Positions 47,589 through 57,237 of a stretch of 64,000 bases of DNA are shown here, piece by piece (position 1 is the first letter of the stretch; the number at the start of each line of letters is the position of its first letter). The DNA comes from Bacteroidales bacterium UBA1715 (GTDB lineage Bacteria; Bacteroidota; Bacteroidia; Bacteroidales; UBA1715). Position numbers and translations under genes: made by a program. The stretch covers positions 45,971-109,970 of the forward strand of contig DCIX01000032.1 in NCBI GenBank assembly GCA_002317135.1, read 5' to 3'. The notes under the pieces are model-generated. The model did no database searches, had not been told where the DNA came from, and worked only from the letters and a program-made list of their open reading frames with translations.

Positions 47589-47900
47589 CTACAAATTAAT
47601 AATCTTCTTTTCTTCTTCGATAAAGTACGAAATTAAACGACGATAGATTTCCTCTATCACATCAGGGTTCAAGCCATTTTCTTCTGCCCATTGTCGGCGT
47701 TGTGTAATAACCGCTTCGCGTCTATCCGATGCTTCTATGCTAGCAGCAGTTTTTTCCTTGTATTTCACAACCTCTTTTACATATTGAAAACGGTCTTTCA
47801 ACAAAGATATAACTACTTTATCAATATTGTCTATTTCGTTTCGAACTTCGGTAATATTCGTACATTCCGAAGGCTTCTTTTTATTCACTTGTGATTCCAT
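47589..47900 (-). CDS. AroQ-fold chorismate mutase / PchB-like isochorismate lyase
   Basis: All-helical protein of 103 residues. Its sequence matches the PchB pattern closely: KPSECTNITEVRNEIDNID, then DRFQYVKEVVKYKEK, then RRQWAEENGLNPDVIEEIYRRL. Arg20, Arg37 and Lys48 have the same spacing as Arg14, Arg31 and Lys42 in Pseudomonas PchB, where the lysine is catalytic. It could rearrange chorismate to prephenate or split isochorismate; no isochorismate synthase or salicylate gene is in the window, so chorismate mutase is the safer call. 13 bases after queA. Confidence 0.78.
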   Translation of the reverse strand: MESQVNKKKPSECTNITEVRNEIDNIDKVVISLLKDRFQYVKEVVKYKEKTAASIEASDRREAVITQRRQWAEENGLNPDVIEEIYRRLISYFIEEEKKIINL

Positions 47901-47913
47901 ATTGCCAATGAAA

Positions 47914-48990
47914 TTATTTCAAGATTAACAATGCATCACCGTATGATCCAAAACGATATCCTTCTTTGATAGCCGTATTGTAAGTTTTCATAACCAAATC
48001 AAATCCACCAAAAGCACAAACCATCATCAACATTGTTGATTGTGACAAATGGAAATTTGAAATCAAACGGTTTGCAATCGTAAAATCGTATGGAGGGAAA
48101 ATAAACTTATTTGTCCAACCATCGTATGGTTTCAAGAATCCATTCATAGAAACCGAAGATTCAATAGCACGAAGAACAGTCGTTCCACAAGCAAACACAT
48201 TATGTCTACCTTCGCGTGCTTCATTTACCTTGTCGGCAACTTCAGGAGTGATAATCATTCTCTCTGAATCCATCTTATGTTTTGTAAGATCTTCAACTTC
48301 TACAGCACTGAAATTTCCCAATCCCATGTGCAAAGTTAGATATTGAAAATCAACACCTTTTATTTCCAAGCGCTTCAACAACTCACGGCTAAAGTGCATA
48401 CCTGCTGCTGGCAATGCAACAGAACCTTCTTCTGTTGCGAAGATATTTTGGAATCGACCTTCGTCAGATGGTTCTACGATTGGTTTTTCTGCAGAACGAC
48501 GTGCATTCAAAATATGATCTGGTAGTGGAGTTTGTCCTAATGAGAACAAAATTTTCTTGAATGTTTCATAGTTTTCCTCGCACAAGAAACGAATTGTTCT
48601 ACCGCGAGAAGTTGTATTATCAATAACTTCAGCAACCAATTCGTCGTTATCGCCGAAATACAATTTATTTCCGATACGAATTTTTCTTGCAGGGTCAACA
48701 AGTACATCCCACAAATATTGTTCACGACTTAGCTCGCGTAACAGGAATACTTCAATTTTAGCACCTGTACGTTCTTTATTTCCATACAAACGAGCAGGAA
48801 ATACTCGCGTGTTATTCAACATCAACACATCGTCTTCTTCGAAGTAGTCAATTATATCTTTAAAAAGTTTATGTTCCACTTCACCCGTTTTCGCATTCAA
48901 TACCATCAAACGAGATTCGTCTCTGTTTTCTGCTGGATACATTGCAATTGATTCAGCAGGGATTTTCAATCTAAACTCTGATAACTTCAT
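47914..48990 (-). CDS. queA: tRNA preQ1(34) S-adenosylmethionine ribosyltransferase-isomerase
   Basis: Transfers and isomerises the ribosyl part of SAM onto preQ1 in tRNA to give epoxyqueuosine. 358 residues. Conserved blocks: [66 protein letters not shown], and the C-terminal [19 protein letters not shown] and [13 protein letters not shown]. Oddity: residues 155-180 replace the usual PLPPYI-R...ERFQT segment with [20 protein letters not shown], about ten residues longer. Starts one base after truB. Confidence 0.92.
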   Translation of the reverse strand: MKLSEFRLKIPAESIAMYPAENRDESRLMVLNAKTGEVEHKLFKDIIDYFEEDDVLMLNNTRVFPARLYGNKERTGAKIEVFLLRELSREQYLWDVLVDPARKIRIGNKLYFGDNDELVAEVIDNTTSRGRTIRFLCEENYETFKKILFSLGQTPLPDHILNARRSAEKPIVEPSDEGRFQNIFATEEGSVALPAAGMHFSRELLKRLEIKGVDFQYLTLHMGLGNFSAVEVEDLTKHKMDSERMIITPEVADKVNEAREGRHNVFACGTTVLRAIESSVSMNGFLKPYDGWTNKFIFPPYDFTIANRLISNFHLSQSTMLMMVCAFGGFDLVMKTYNTAIKEGYRFGSYGDALLILK

Positions 48991-48991
48991 A

Positions 48992-49684
48992 TTATATAAT
49001 TTTTTCCTGTTCTATTATTTCTTGTAATTGTTCCAAATTTATGCAGTCTGTCAAACATACAGAACCGATTTTTGTACGCTGTAAAGCTTCCAAATACGCA
49101 CCACTACCCAATGCTTTTCCTAAATCACGAGCCAACGAACGAATATATGTTCCTTTACTACAAGCAACTCGGATAGTTATATATGGTAAATTATACTGCA
49201 ATAGTTCTATTTCGTCAATATGGATTGTGCGTGTTGGTATTTCAACATCGATATTTTTTCGTGCAAGCTCGTAAGCGTGCTGTCCTTGAATTCGAATAGC
49301 AGAAAAGACTGGTGGTGTTTGTTGTATATCGCCAACAAACTGTTGCAACACTTGTTCTACCAAATCCTGAGTTATATGTTCTGTCGGATAGGTTCCGTCC
49401 TCTTCTGTTTCTTTATCGAACGAAGGAGTTGTCGCACCAAGTTTTATGGTTGCAATATATTCTTTATCCTGATGAAGAAAACCATCAATTTTCTTTGTTG
49501 CCTTTCCTGTACACAGAATCATAACACCTGTTGCCAACGGATCCAATGTTCCTGCGTGTCCAACCTTTATTTTTTTCACACCAAGGGAACGACGCAACAT
49601 ATACCTCGTCTTATTTACTAAGTCAAACGAAGTCCATTGCAATGGTTTATCAATATATAGCACTTCCCCTTCTATGAAATTCAT
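48992..49684 (-). CDS. truB: tRNA pseudouridine(55) synthase
   Basis: Makes pseudouridine 55 in the T-loop of tRNAs. 230 residues. The catalytic Asp is in [32 protein letters not shown] starts the domain and [18 protein letters not shown] is the RNA-binding stretch. The ATG at 49684 overlaps the uppP stop by one base (TAATG); the longer frame to 49714 would overlap uppP by ten codons and is rejected. Confidence 0.95.
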   Translation of the reverse strand: MNFIEGEVLYIDKPLQWTSFDLVNKTRYMLRRSLGVKKIKVGHAGTLDPLATGVMILCTGKATKKIDGFLHQDKEYIATIKLGATTPSFDKETEEDGTYPTEHITQDLVEQVLQQFVGDIQQTPPVFSAIRIQGQHAYELARKNIDVEIPTRTIHIDEIELLQYNLPYITIRVACSKGTYIRSLARDLGKALGSGAYLEALQRTKIGSVCLTDCINLEQLQEIIEQEKII

Positions 49685-50538
49685 TATAGAATTGTATATA
49701 GCAATGTTGCGCAACCAATTATTGCACAGTATATTGCGAAATATAGTAATTTACATTTCTTTACAAGAGCAATCATTAGCTTGCAAGCAAAACAGCCACT
49801 AATAAAAGCAGCCAAAAATCCAACAAGCAATGGAAGCAAACCTATAGGTTCTGCCGCTGCGTGTTCAGCAAGATATTCTGCAGAAGGAGCAATAATATGC
49901 TTGAAGTCAAGCAATGCTTCACCCAAGATTGGTGGAATCACCATTAAAAACGAGAATTGAGCAAGTTTTTCCTTACTATTTCCCAACAACAAACCAGTGG
50001 CAATCGTAGAGCCAGAACGAGAAAGTCCTGGCAAAACAGCAACGGCTTGAGCGATACCAATCATAAATGAGTGTAATGGTGATATCGATTCTTTTGCTTG
50101 TGGTTTATAGAAATGTGTTAATGCAAGTAATGCTGCTGTTACAAGTAAACAACAGCCAACAACAGGAAGAATATTATTTGCATACAATGCTTCAATTGAA
50201 TCCTTAAAGCAAAGTCCGACAACGCCTACGGGAATCATCGAGATAATGATATTCAACGCATATTTTTGTTCGTCATTAAGATATGACAACAAACCATCAC
50301 CTTTTTTTACTGGTTTGTTAAACAGTCCTTTAAAAATCCAGAAAACTTCTTTGTAAAGAATAACCAACGTAGCCAATACTGTTGCTACATGCACAACAAT
50401 ATCGAAAGTCAATCCTCCTACCTCTGCCCCTTCACCTAAAAGGACCTTTCCTATCTCTAAATGACCACTACTACTGACAGGTAAGTATTCTGTCAAGCCT
50501 TGGACTATACCAAGTATCAGTGCTTGTAACCAACTCAT
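49684..50538 (-). CDS. uppP: Undecaprenyl-diphosphatase
   Basis: Membrane phosphatase that recycles undecaprenyl diphosphate to the carrier for peptidoglycan and surface polysaccharides. 284 residues with about eight hydrophobic segments. Both active-site motifs are present: [17 protein letters not shown] and [17 protein letters not shown]. Overlaps DUF3098 upstream and truB downstream by one base each. Confidence 0.96.
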   Translation of the reverse strand: MSWLQALILGIVQGLTEYLPVSSSGHLEIGKVLLGEGAEVGGLTFDIVVHVATVLATLVILYKEVFWIFKGLFNKPVKKGDGLLSYLNDEQKYALNIIISMIPVGVVGLCFKDSIEALYANNILPVVGCCLLVTAALLALTHFYKPQAKESISPLHSFMIGIAQAVAVLPGLSRSGSTIATGLLLGNSKEKLAQFSFLMVIPPILGEALLDFKHIIAPSAEYLAEHAAAEPIGLLPLLVGFLAAFISGCFACKLMIALVKKCKLLYFAIYCAIIGCATLLYTIL

Positions 50539-50825
50539 TATTGTTCGTCTTTTTTAGATTTTGGAGACCAAAGAATTGCAACGATTTCGAAAGCGAAACC
50601 AAATAAAATCACGATTGGAGCCAATGTCAACCGACGAAAATCAAAAATTGCAGGTACCTGATTTTGATCGCCATTTGGATAGAATTCATCTGGATTTTCC
50701 ACTGCACCACCCGACAATAATATAAAGCCAACAAGCAAAATCAAAGCACCAATAGCAACCAATATATAATTGGTACGACTAAAAGTGAAATTCTTGTCTT
50801 CGTTTGTATTTTCTATAAATTTCAT
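50538..50825 (-). CDS. DUF3098 membrane protein
   Basis: 95-residue protein with two predicted membrane helices ([20 protein letters not shown] and [19 protein letters not shown]) separated by a short polar loop (PDEFYPNG). The size, the [11 protein letters not shown] start and the place between ftsX and uppP match the DUF3098 family of Bacteroidota. Role unknown; conserved linkage to ftsX suggests envelope or division. One base separates it from ftsX. Confidence 0.85.
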   Translation of the reverse strand: MKFIENTNEDKNFTFSRTNYILVAIGALILLVGFILLSGGAVENPDEFYPNGDQNQVPAIFDFRRLTLAPIVILFGFAFEIVAILWSPKSKKDEQ

Positions 50826-50826
50826 A

Positions 50827-51702
50827 TTATAATATGTATAGTTCTTCTTTATTTACTTTCAAAAATTTATTGAGTGCAAAGAATGTTGCTGTAAATGTCA
50901 AAAACATTCCTGCCAGTATTATGGTCAAAAAGACAATACCCAATAATTCAAAATCAAGATAGTTGATTGTCTCCAATGCTTCTGTTTTCAAAAGGTATAA
51001 TATACCGACTGTAAGTGCAACGGCAATAACACCACTCAAGAAGCCCTGAAAAGCACCGCGCAACAAGAATGGAGAACGAATGTAATGATTTGTTGCTCCA
51101 ACCATTTGCATTGTCTTTATTAAAAAACGTTTCGAATACACAGACAAGCGAATTGTATTGTGAATCAACACAATAGAAACAACAAACAATAATAATCCTA
51201 ATACAAACAAGAACAAACTAATCTTCTTTATATTAGTATTTAGATTTTTGATATGAGATCTATCATAATGAATAGAGTCGACAAACTCGTTATTTTTGAA
51301 TTGTTGCTCTACCAACACAAAATTTTCTGGTGTAGCAAAATCAGCATGGAAATGGACTTCCAACGAAGGAGGTATAGGATTTCCTTCTGCCAAATCAACA
51401 TAATCCTGTCCTAAAGTTTCCGCCAATCGATTCGATGCTTCTTCTGCAGAAACATATTCGGTAGATTTAACCATATCCATCACATCGATTTTTTTGCGCA
51501 ATTCAAACATATCGGCCTCTGCAATGTCTGGTTTTAAAAACAATGTAAAACCAACCTTTTCTTTTATCTGTTTAGAAACCGCTCGTTCGCTTGTAAGCAA
51601 CAAACCTATCAAACACAATACGAATAACACCAATGCAACGCTAATAAGCGTGGAAGTGTACGAAGAAAGAAACCTTTTACGAATTATCTTATTCTGTTTC
51701 AT
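50827..51702 (-). CDS. ftsX: Cell division protein FtsX
   Basis: Permease-like partner of the ATPase FtsE that transmits signals to peptidoglycan hydrolases at the septum. 291 residues, four membrane helices: one near the N-terminus (STLISVALVLFVLCLIGLL), then an extracellular domain of about 110 residues (FTLFLKPDIAE...SIHYDRSHI), then three at the C-terminus. The ATG at 51702 (MKQNKIIRKRFL) is preferred: the longest frame begins with TTG inside the -7 box at 51775-51782; an ATG at 51753 is possible. First gene of the operon; ftsE is not adjacent. Confidence 0.9.
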   Translation of the reverse strand: MKQNKIIRKRFLSSYTSTLISVALVLFVLCLIGLLLTSERAVSKQIKEKVGFTLFLKPDIAEADMFELRKKIDVMDMVKSTEYVSAEEASNRLAETLGQDYVDLAEGNPIPPSLEVHFHADFATPENFVLVEQQFKNNEFVDSIHYDRSHIKNLNTNIKKISLFLFVLGLLLFVVSIVLIHNTIRLSVYSKRFLIKTMQMVGATNHYIRSPFLLRGAFQGFLSGVIAVALTVGILYLLKTEALETINYLDFELLGIVFLTIILAGMFLTFTATFFALNKFLKVNKEELYIL

Positions 51703-51774
51703 TGTCTTATATATATTGTCACGATAGTAATGTTTCAAGAAAGAGCATACCATCCCAACATTAAAAAACTTTGG

Positions 51775-51782
51775 CAAATATA
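51775..51782 (-). promoter_or_regulatory. -7 promoter box of the ftsX operon
   Basis: TATATTTG on the minus strand, exact TAnnTTTG. It would give a 5' UTR of about 65 bases to the ATG at 51702. Confidence 0.5.
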
Positions 51783-51930
51783 GTCTTTTTCGGTAGTTTC
51801 CGAGATTTTCCCACAGTTTTTTTCTACAGAAAACATTTGAATGATTAATGATAAATGGTTAATGATTAATTATTGGTTGTGGAATGCATGGAATTAATAA
51901 CCCGTAGAAACTGAAATTTGCTCACATATA

Positions 51931-51958
51931 AAAAAAGGGCGAGGAAGAACCTCGCCCT
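51931..51958 (-). terminator. Terminator after glyS
   Basis: GGGCGAGG / CCTCGCCC, perfect 8-bp GC-rich stem with a 5-base loop and a T-run on the minus strand, 28 bases past the glyS stop. Confidence 0.9.
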
Positions 51959-51985
51959 TACAATAACATATTAAATAGGTCTATC

Positions 51986-53524
51986 CTATTCTTGAATTTT
52001 TCTTAAAAGATTTGCCATTGAAACTTTTTGTGGCAATGTTGCAACCACTTCATCAATTGACATACGAACCTGTTCCATTGTATCGCGTTCGCGAACTGTA
52101 ACCGTATTATCTTCCAATGTTTGGTGGTCAATTGTAATACAGTATGGAGTACCAATTGCATCTTGACGACGGTAACGTTTACCAATAGAATCTTTTTCTT
52201 CGTATTGACAGTTACATTCAATTTCCAATTGTTTCATCAATTTTTGAGCAACTTCAGGAAGACCATCTTTTTTAGTCAATGGCATAACAGCGAATTTAAC
52301 TGGTGCCAATGCAGCAGGAATACGTAATACTTCACGAACTTCACCGTCAAGTTGTTCTTCGCAGAATGAGTTACACAATACAGCCAAAACAGTTCTATCC
52401 AAACCAATTGAAGTTTCAATTACGTATGGTACATAACTTTCGTTCAATTCTGGATCGAAATATTGAATCTTCTTGCCAGAGAATTTTTGGTGTTGACTCA
52501 AGTCAAAGTTTGTACGAGAGTGAATACCTTCCAATTCTTTGAATCCCATAGGGAAATTGAATTCGATATCTGTAGCGGCATTTGCATAGTGAGCCAATTT
52601 TTCGTGATCATGGAAACGATAGTTTTGGTCGCCCATACCAAGAGCCTTATGCCAAGCAAGACGAGTTTCTTTCCATTTTTTAAACCACTCCATTTCCGAG
52701 CCAGGACGTACAAAGAATTGCATTTCCATTTGTTCAAACTCTCTCATACGGAACACGAACTGACGTGCAACGATTTCGTTACGGAAAGCTTTACCAATTT
52801 GAGCTATACCGAAAGGAATCTTCATACGACCAGTTTTTTGCACATTCAAATAGTTAACGAATATACCTTGTGCAGTTTCTGGACGTAAATATATTGAACT
52901 TGCACCTTCTGCAGTTGAACCAAGTTTTGTTTCGAACATCAAATTGAACTGACGAACTTCCGACCAGTTAGCAGTACCAGAAATAGGACAAACAATACCT
53001 AAATCCAAAATCAACTGACGCATTGCCTCCAAATCGTTTGCATTCAAAGCTTCATCATAACGTTTTGTAATTTCGTCAATCTTTGCTTGTTCACGAAGAA
53101 TATTTGGGTTTGTCTCACGAGCCTTTGCTTCATCAAAAGAATCACCAAATTTCTTACGACCTTTTTCGATTTCTTTCAAAATCTTTTGATTGTGTTTTTC
53201 GCGTTCTTCTTCAATCAAAACATCAGCACGATATCGTTTCTTAGAATCTTTGTTATCAATCAATGGATCATTGAATGCATCAACGTGACCAGAAGCCTTC
53301 CAAATTGTTGGATGCATAAAAATAGAAGAATCAATACCAACAATATTTTCGTGCAAACGAACCATTGCGTTCCACCAATATTGCTTTATATTGTTCTTTA
53401 ATTCACTACCATTTTGACCATAATCATACACAGCACCAAGGCCGTCGTAGATTTCGCTTGAAGGAAAAATGAAACCATATTCCTTTGCGTGAGCGATAAC
53501 TTTCTTTAATAAATCGTCTGCCAT
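51986..53524 (-). CDS. glyS: Glycine--tRNA ligase
   Basis: Class II aminoacyl-tRNA synthetase of the single-chain homodimeric type. 512 residues. Class II motif 1 is near the N-terminus (FPSSEIYDGLGAVYDYG), motif 2 is FRNEIVARQFVFRMREFEQMEMQFFV (seen in parts), motif 3 is ETSIGLDRTVLAVL, and the C-terminal anticodon-binding domain starts near residue 400. The gene has its own promoter and terminator. No T-box or other leader structure was seen upstream. Confidence 0.95.
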   Translation of the reverse strand: MADDLLKKVIAHAKEYGFIFPSSEIYDGLGAVYDYGQNGSELKNNIKQYWWNAMVRLHENIVGIDSSIFMHPTIWKASGHVDAFNDPLIDNKDSKKRYRADVLIEEEREKHNQKILKEIEKGRKKFGDSFDEAKARETNPNILREQAKIDEITKRYDEALNANDLEAMRQLILDLGIVCPISGTANWSEVRQFNLMFETKLGSTAEGASSIYLRPETAQGIFVNYLNVQKTGRMKIPFGIAQIGKAFRNEIVARQFVFRMREFEQMEMQFFVRPGSEMEWFKKWKETRLAWHKALGMGDQNYRFHDHEKLAHYANAATDIEFNFPMGFKELEGIHSRTNFDLSQHQKFSGKKIQYFDPELNESYVPYVIETSIGLDRTVLAVLCNSFCEEQLDGEVREVLRIPAALAPVKFAVMPLTKKDGLPEVAQKLMKQLEIECNCQYEEKDSIGKRYRRQDAIGTPYCITIDHQTLEDNTVTVRERDTMEQVRMSIDEVVATLPQKVSMANLLRKIQE

Positions 53525-53555
53525 TGTATTTTATACATTATATTGTTGAGCGGTG

Positions 53556-53563
53556 CAAAAATA
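53556..53563 (-). promoter_or_regulatory. -7 promoter box of glyS
   Basis: TATTTTTG on the minus strand, exact TAnnTTTG, ending 31 bases before the glyS ATG. Confidence 0.5.
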
Positions 53564-53620
53564 ATAATTTTACATACAAAAACCACCAACAACAAAAATA
53601 TTACTAAGAATACATGAACT

Positions 53621-53653
53621 TTTGTTTGAAATTTCGTAAAAAGTGTATTTTTG
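53621..53653 (+). promoter_or_regulatory. Promoter of the frdCAB operon
   Basis: TTTG at 53621-53624 and TATTTTTG at 53646-53653, separated by 21 bases, match the Bacteroidota -33/-7 consensus and spacing. The -7 box ends 38 bases before the frdC ATG. This is the best full promoter match in the window. Confidence 0.65.
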
Positions 53654-53691
53654 CAACAATAAATAATTTTCAAACTTAAAAATTAATTTTT

Positions 53692-54366
53692 ATGTCAAAT
53701 CCAAATTTTCTTAGTTCTTCTATCGGGAAAAAATTCCTGATGAGTATTACTGGACTATTTCTAATCATGTTCCTTGCTTTCCACGCATCGATGAACATGG
53801 TGGCAATATTCTCTAGCGAAGCATACAATGCTGTATGTGAATTTTTAGGTACAAACTGGTACGCATTGGCAGCAACTGCCGTACTTGCAATCGGTACATT
53901 AGTACACATTGCATACGCATTCATCTTGTCTGTTCAGAACAGCAAGGCTCGTGGTAACAACAAATACGACAGCCAAGTTCGTCCAGCAAGCGTAGAATGG
54001 GCATCAAAGAACATGCTTATTTTAGGTATTATCGTTTTATGCGGTATCGTTCTTCACCTTTCTCAATTCTGGTACAAAATGATGTTCGCCGAATTAGCAG
54101 AAATGTCTAACGAATTCGCTGCTACAGATGGTGCTGCTTGGATTTCATATTATTTCTCACAATGGCCAGTAGTTGTTGCTTATATCGTATGGTTGGTTGC
54201 TCTTTGGTTCCACTTAACTCACGGATTCTGGAGTGCACTTCAAACAATTGGTTGGAACAACAAAATTTGGTTACCTCGTTTGAAATGTATTAGCGACATT
54301 TTCGCTACTATAGTATGCTGTGCTTTCGCTGCAGTTGTAATCGTAGCATTTTGTCAAAGTCTTTAA
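53692..54366 (+). CDS. frdC: Succinate dehydrogenase/fumarate reductase cytochrome b subunit
   Basis: Membrane anchor that carries heme b and passes electrons between menaquinol and the catalytic subunits. 224 residues with five hydrophobic helices and conserved histidines in LAFHASMN, TLVHIAYA, VLHLSQFWY and WFHLTHGFW that can ligate heme, as in the one-subunit type B anchor of Wolinella and Bacteroides. First gene of frdC-frdA-frdB. Direction (succinate oxidation or fumarate reduction) is not decided by sequence; an anaerobic lifestyle favours fumarate reduction. Confidence 0.92.
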   Translation: MSNPNFLSSSIGKKFLMSITGLFLIMFLAFHASMNMVAIFSSEAYNAVCEFLGTNWYALAATAVLAIGTLVHIAYAFILSVQNSKARGNNKYDSQVRPASVEWASKNMLILGIIVLCGIVLHLSQFWYKMMFAELAEMSNEFAATDGAAWISYYFSQWPVVVAYIVWLVALWFHLTHGFWSALQTIGWNNKIWLPRLKCISDIFATIVCCAFAAVVIVAFCQSL

Positions 54367-54391
54367 TTACTAACCCTGAAAAATATATACT

Positions 54392-56329
54392 ATGACAACA
54401 TTAAATAGTAAAATTCCAGAAGGTCATTTGTACGAAAAATGGTCTAATTATAAAGCTCACCAAAAACTTGTAAACCCTGCTAACAAACGTAAACTTGATG
54501 TTATCGTTGTTGGTTCTGGTCTTGCTGGTGGTGCAGCTGCAGCTTCTCTTGGTGAACTTGGTTTCAATGTAAAATGTTTCTGCTACCAAGATAGTCCACG
54601 TCGTGCTCACTCTATCGCTGCACAAGGTGGTATCAACGCAGCAAAGAACTATCAAAATGATGGTGATAGCGTTTATCGCTTATTCTATGATACAATCAAA
54701 GGTGGTGACTACCGTGCTCGTGAAGCTAATGTATATCGTTTGGCTGAAGTAAGTAACAACATCATTGACCAATGTGTTGCTCAAGGTGTTCCTTTCGCTC
54801 GTGATTACGGAGGGTTGTTGGCTAACCGTTCTTTCGGTGGTGCACAGGTTTCTCGTACATTCTATGCAAAAGGTCAAACTGGACAACAATTGTTGTTAGG
54901 TGCTTACAGTGCACTTAGCCGTCAAATTGGTAAAGGTACAGTTACAATGTATCCTCGTACAGAAATGATGGATATCGTTGTTGTTGACGGAAAATGTCGC
55001 GGTATCGTTACTCGTAACCTTATCACTGGTGAAATCGATGCTCATTTCGGTCACGCTGTAATCCTTGCTACTGGTGGTTACGGAAACGTATTCTTCCTTT
55101 CTACTAACGCAATGGGTTCTAACGGTTCTGCAGCCTGGAAAGCATACAAGAAAGGTGCTTGTTTTGCAAATCCTTGCTACATCCAAATTCACCCAACTTG
55201 TATCCCAGTTCATGGTGAATTCCAATCAAAATTGACTTTGATGTCTGAATCTCTTCGTAACGATGGTCGTATCTGGGCTCCTAAAAAAGCAGAAGATGCT
55301 GAAGCTATCCGTAACGGAAAGAAAAAAGCACAAGATATTCCAGACGAAGATCGCGACTTCTACTTGGAAAGACGTTACCCTGCATTCGGTAACTTGGTTC
55401 CTCGTGACGTAGCTTCTCGTGCAGCTAAAGAACGTTGTGACCACGGTTTCGGTGTAGAAAACGGCGGTGCTGTATTCTTGGATTTCAAATATGCAATCGA
55501 AAGATTAGGTAAAGATGTTGTTGAAGCTCGCTATGGTAACTTGTTCCAAATGTATGAAAAGATTACTAACGACAATCCATACGAAACTCCAATGAAGATT
55601 TACCCTGCCATCCACTACACAATGGGTGGTATCTGGGTTGACTATGAACTTCAAACAACTATCCCAGGTTTGTTCGCTGCAGGTGAAGCAAACTTCTCTG
55701 ACCACGGTGCTAACCGTCTTGGTGCTTCTGCTTTGATGCAAGGTTTGTCTGATGGTTATTTCGTATTACCATACACAATCCAAAACTACCTTGCTGACGA
55801 ACTTCACACTCCAAGAATGGATACTAACTCTGGCGAATTCGCTAAAGTTAAAGAAGATGTTAAAGCTCACATCGAAAAACTTATGAATGTAAAAGGTACA
55901 AAATCTGTAGATAGCATTCACAAGGAACTTGGTCACATTATGTGGGAACATGTTGGTATGGGCCGTACAAAAGAAGGTCTTCAAGAAGGTATCAAGATGA
56001 TTCAAGAACTTCGTAAAAAATTCTGGGCAGAAGTTCGTATCCCTGGAAACGCAAACGAATTGAACGTAGAACTTGAAAAAGCAAACCGTGTTGCTGACTT
56101 CCTTGAATTAGGTGAATTGATTGCACGCGACGCTTTACACCGTGAAGAATCTTGTGGTGGTCACTTCCGTGAAGAATACCAAACAGAAGAAGGTGAAGCT
56201 CTTCGTCAAGATGACAAATTCGCTTATGTTGGTGCTTGGGAATACAAAGGTGAAGATGTAGAACCAGAACTTCATAAAGAAGAATTGAAATTCGAATATT
56301 GCGAATTGAAACAAAGAAATTATAAATAA
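54392..56329 (+). CDS. frdA: Fumarate reductase/succinate dehydrogenase flavoprotein subunit
   Basis: Catalytic FAD subunit. 645 residues. The dinucleotide fold [17 protein letters not shown] starts near residue 35; [17 protein letters not shown] holds His73, the site of covalent FAD attachment in the family. Active-site pieces are visible in IQIHPTCIP and [12 protein letters not shown], with [12 protein letters not shown] and [18 protein letters not shown] later. 25 bases after frdC and 40 before frdB. Codon use is more restricted than in neighbours, consistent with high expression. Confidence 0.96.
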   Translation: MTTLNSKIPEGHLYEKWSNYKAHQKLVNPANKRKLDVIVVGSGLAGGAAAASLGELGFNVKCFCYQDSPRRAHSIAAQGGINAAKNYQNDGDSVYRLFYDTIKGGDYRAREANVYRLAEVSNNIIDQCVAQGVPFARDYGGLLANRSFGGAQVSRTFYAKGQTGQQLLLGAYSALSRQIGKGTVTMYPRTEMMDIVVVDGKCRGIVTRNLITGEIDAHFGHAVILATGGYGNVFFLSTNAMGSNGSAAWKAYKKGACFANPCYIQIHPTCIPVHGEFQSKLTLMSESLRNDGRIWAPKKAEDAEAIRNGKKKAQDIPDEDRDFYLERRYPAFGNLVPRDVASRAAKERCDHGFGVENGGAVFLDFKYAIERLGKDVVEARYGNLFQMYEKITNDNPYETPMKIYPAIHYTMGGIWVDYELQTTIPGLFAAGEANFSDHGANRLGASALMQGLSDGYFVLPYTIQNYLADELHTPRMDTNSGEFAKVKEDVKAHIEKLMNVKGTKSVDSIHKELGHIMWEHVGMGRTKEGLQEGIKMIQELRKKFWAEVRIPGNANELNVELEKANRVADFLELGELIARDALHREESCGGHFREEYQTEEGEALRQDDKFAYVGAWEYKGEDVEPELHKEELKFEYCELKQRNYK

Positions 56330-56369
56330 TCTATTGTAAAACACCCGTAAGGATAAAATATATCGAGTT

Positions 56370-57131
56370 ATGAGCGAAGTACAAAACTTGAATTTGACAG
56401 TAAAAGTTTGGAGACAAAAAGGTCCAAAAGAAGCTGGTCATTTTGAAACAAATGAATTAAAAGGTATCTCTCCTAATAGTTCTTTCTTGGAAATGATGGA
56501 TGTTCTTAACGAACAACTTATCAATGAAGGAAAAGAACCTGTTGCATTTGACCATGATTGCCGTGAAGGTATCTGCGGTATGTGTAGCCTTTACATCAAC
56601 GGACATGCACATGGACCAGACGATCACGTAACAACTTGTCAGTTGCACATGCGTAAATTCAAAGACGGTGATACTATCACTGTTGAACCATGGCGTTCAG
56701 CTGGTTTCCCAGTAATAAAGGACTTAATGGTTGATCGTAGCGCATACGACAAAATCATGGCTGCTGGTGGTTTCATTTCGGTAAACACTGGTGGTGTTCC
56801 TGATGGGAATGCAATTCCAATTCCTAAGAAAGATGCTGACGAAGCAATGGATGCTGCTTCTTGTATCGGTTGCGGTGCTTGCGTTGCAACTTGTAAGAAC
56901 GGTTCTGCTATGTTGTTCGTTTCTGCAAAAGTTTCTCAATTGGCTCTTCTTCCACAAGGTCGCATTGAAGCAGCTCGCCGTGCGAAAGCAATGGTTGCTA
57001 AAATGGACGAACTTGGTTTCGGTAACTGTACAAACACAGGTGCTTGCGAAGCAGAATGTCCAAAAGGCGTGTCAATCTCTAACATTGCTCGTCTTAACAG
57101 AGAATTCTTGTGTGCTAAATTCCAAGACTAA
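56370..57131 (+). CDS. frdB: Fumarate reductase/succinate dehydrogenase iron-sulfur subunit
   Basis: Electron-transfer subunit linking FrdA to the cytochrome. 253 residues. All three cluster motifs are present: [2Fe-2S] in [12 protein letters not shown] plus the later Cys of VTTCQ, then [11 protein letters not shown] and [14 protein letters not shown] for the [4Fe-4S] and [3Fe-4S] clusters. Last gene of the operon, followed by a strong terminator. Confidence 0.96.
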   Translation: MSEVQNLNLTVKVWRQKGPKEAGHFETNELKGISPNSSFLEMMDVLNEQLINEGKEPVAFDHDCREGICGMCSLYINGHAHGPDDHVTTCQLHMRKFKDGDTITVEPWRSAGFPVIKDLMVDRSAYDKIMAAGGFISVNTGGVPDGNAIPIPKKDADEAMDAASCIGCGACVATCKNGSAMLFVSAKVSQLALLPQGRIEAARRAKAMVAKMDELGFGNCTNTGACEAECPKGVSISNIARLNREFLCAKFQD

Positions 57132-57150
57132 GATTGTTCTCTTGAATATG

Positions 57151-57182
57151 AAAAAGGCTGTTCGTTTGAGCAGCCTTTTTTG
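57151..57182 (+). terminator. Terminator of frdCAB
   Basis: AAAAAGGCTG / CAGCCTTTTT perfect 10-bp stem, 10-base loop, T6 tail, 20 bases past the frdB stop. Confidence 0.9.
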
Positions 57183-57237
57183 TTTTCCGTTATCTCTAAG
57201 AACATTTTTTATATATTCGCACAAGAAATATTCTTGT

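Noticed and set aside
51841..51880. Repeated AATGATTAAT near the ftsX/glyS junction
   Set aside because: Two copies of an AT-only decamer in AT-rich spacer; similar sequence occurs after clpB. Not enough to call a functional repeat.
53525..53691. Riboswitch or T-box upstream of glyS or frdC
   Set aside because: The 167-base region holds two promoter boxes but no convincing conserved RNA structure could be seen.
56791..57237. Long upstream extension of the radical SAM reading frame into frdB
   Set aside because: It overlaps frdB in another frame and crosses the frdCAB terminator. An ATG inside the hairpin (near 57148) also opens the frame, but the family N-terminus fits the ATG at 57238.
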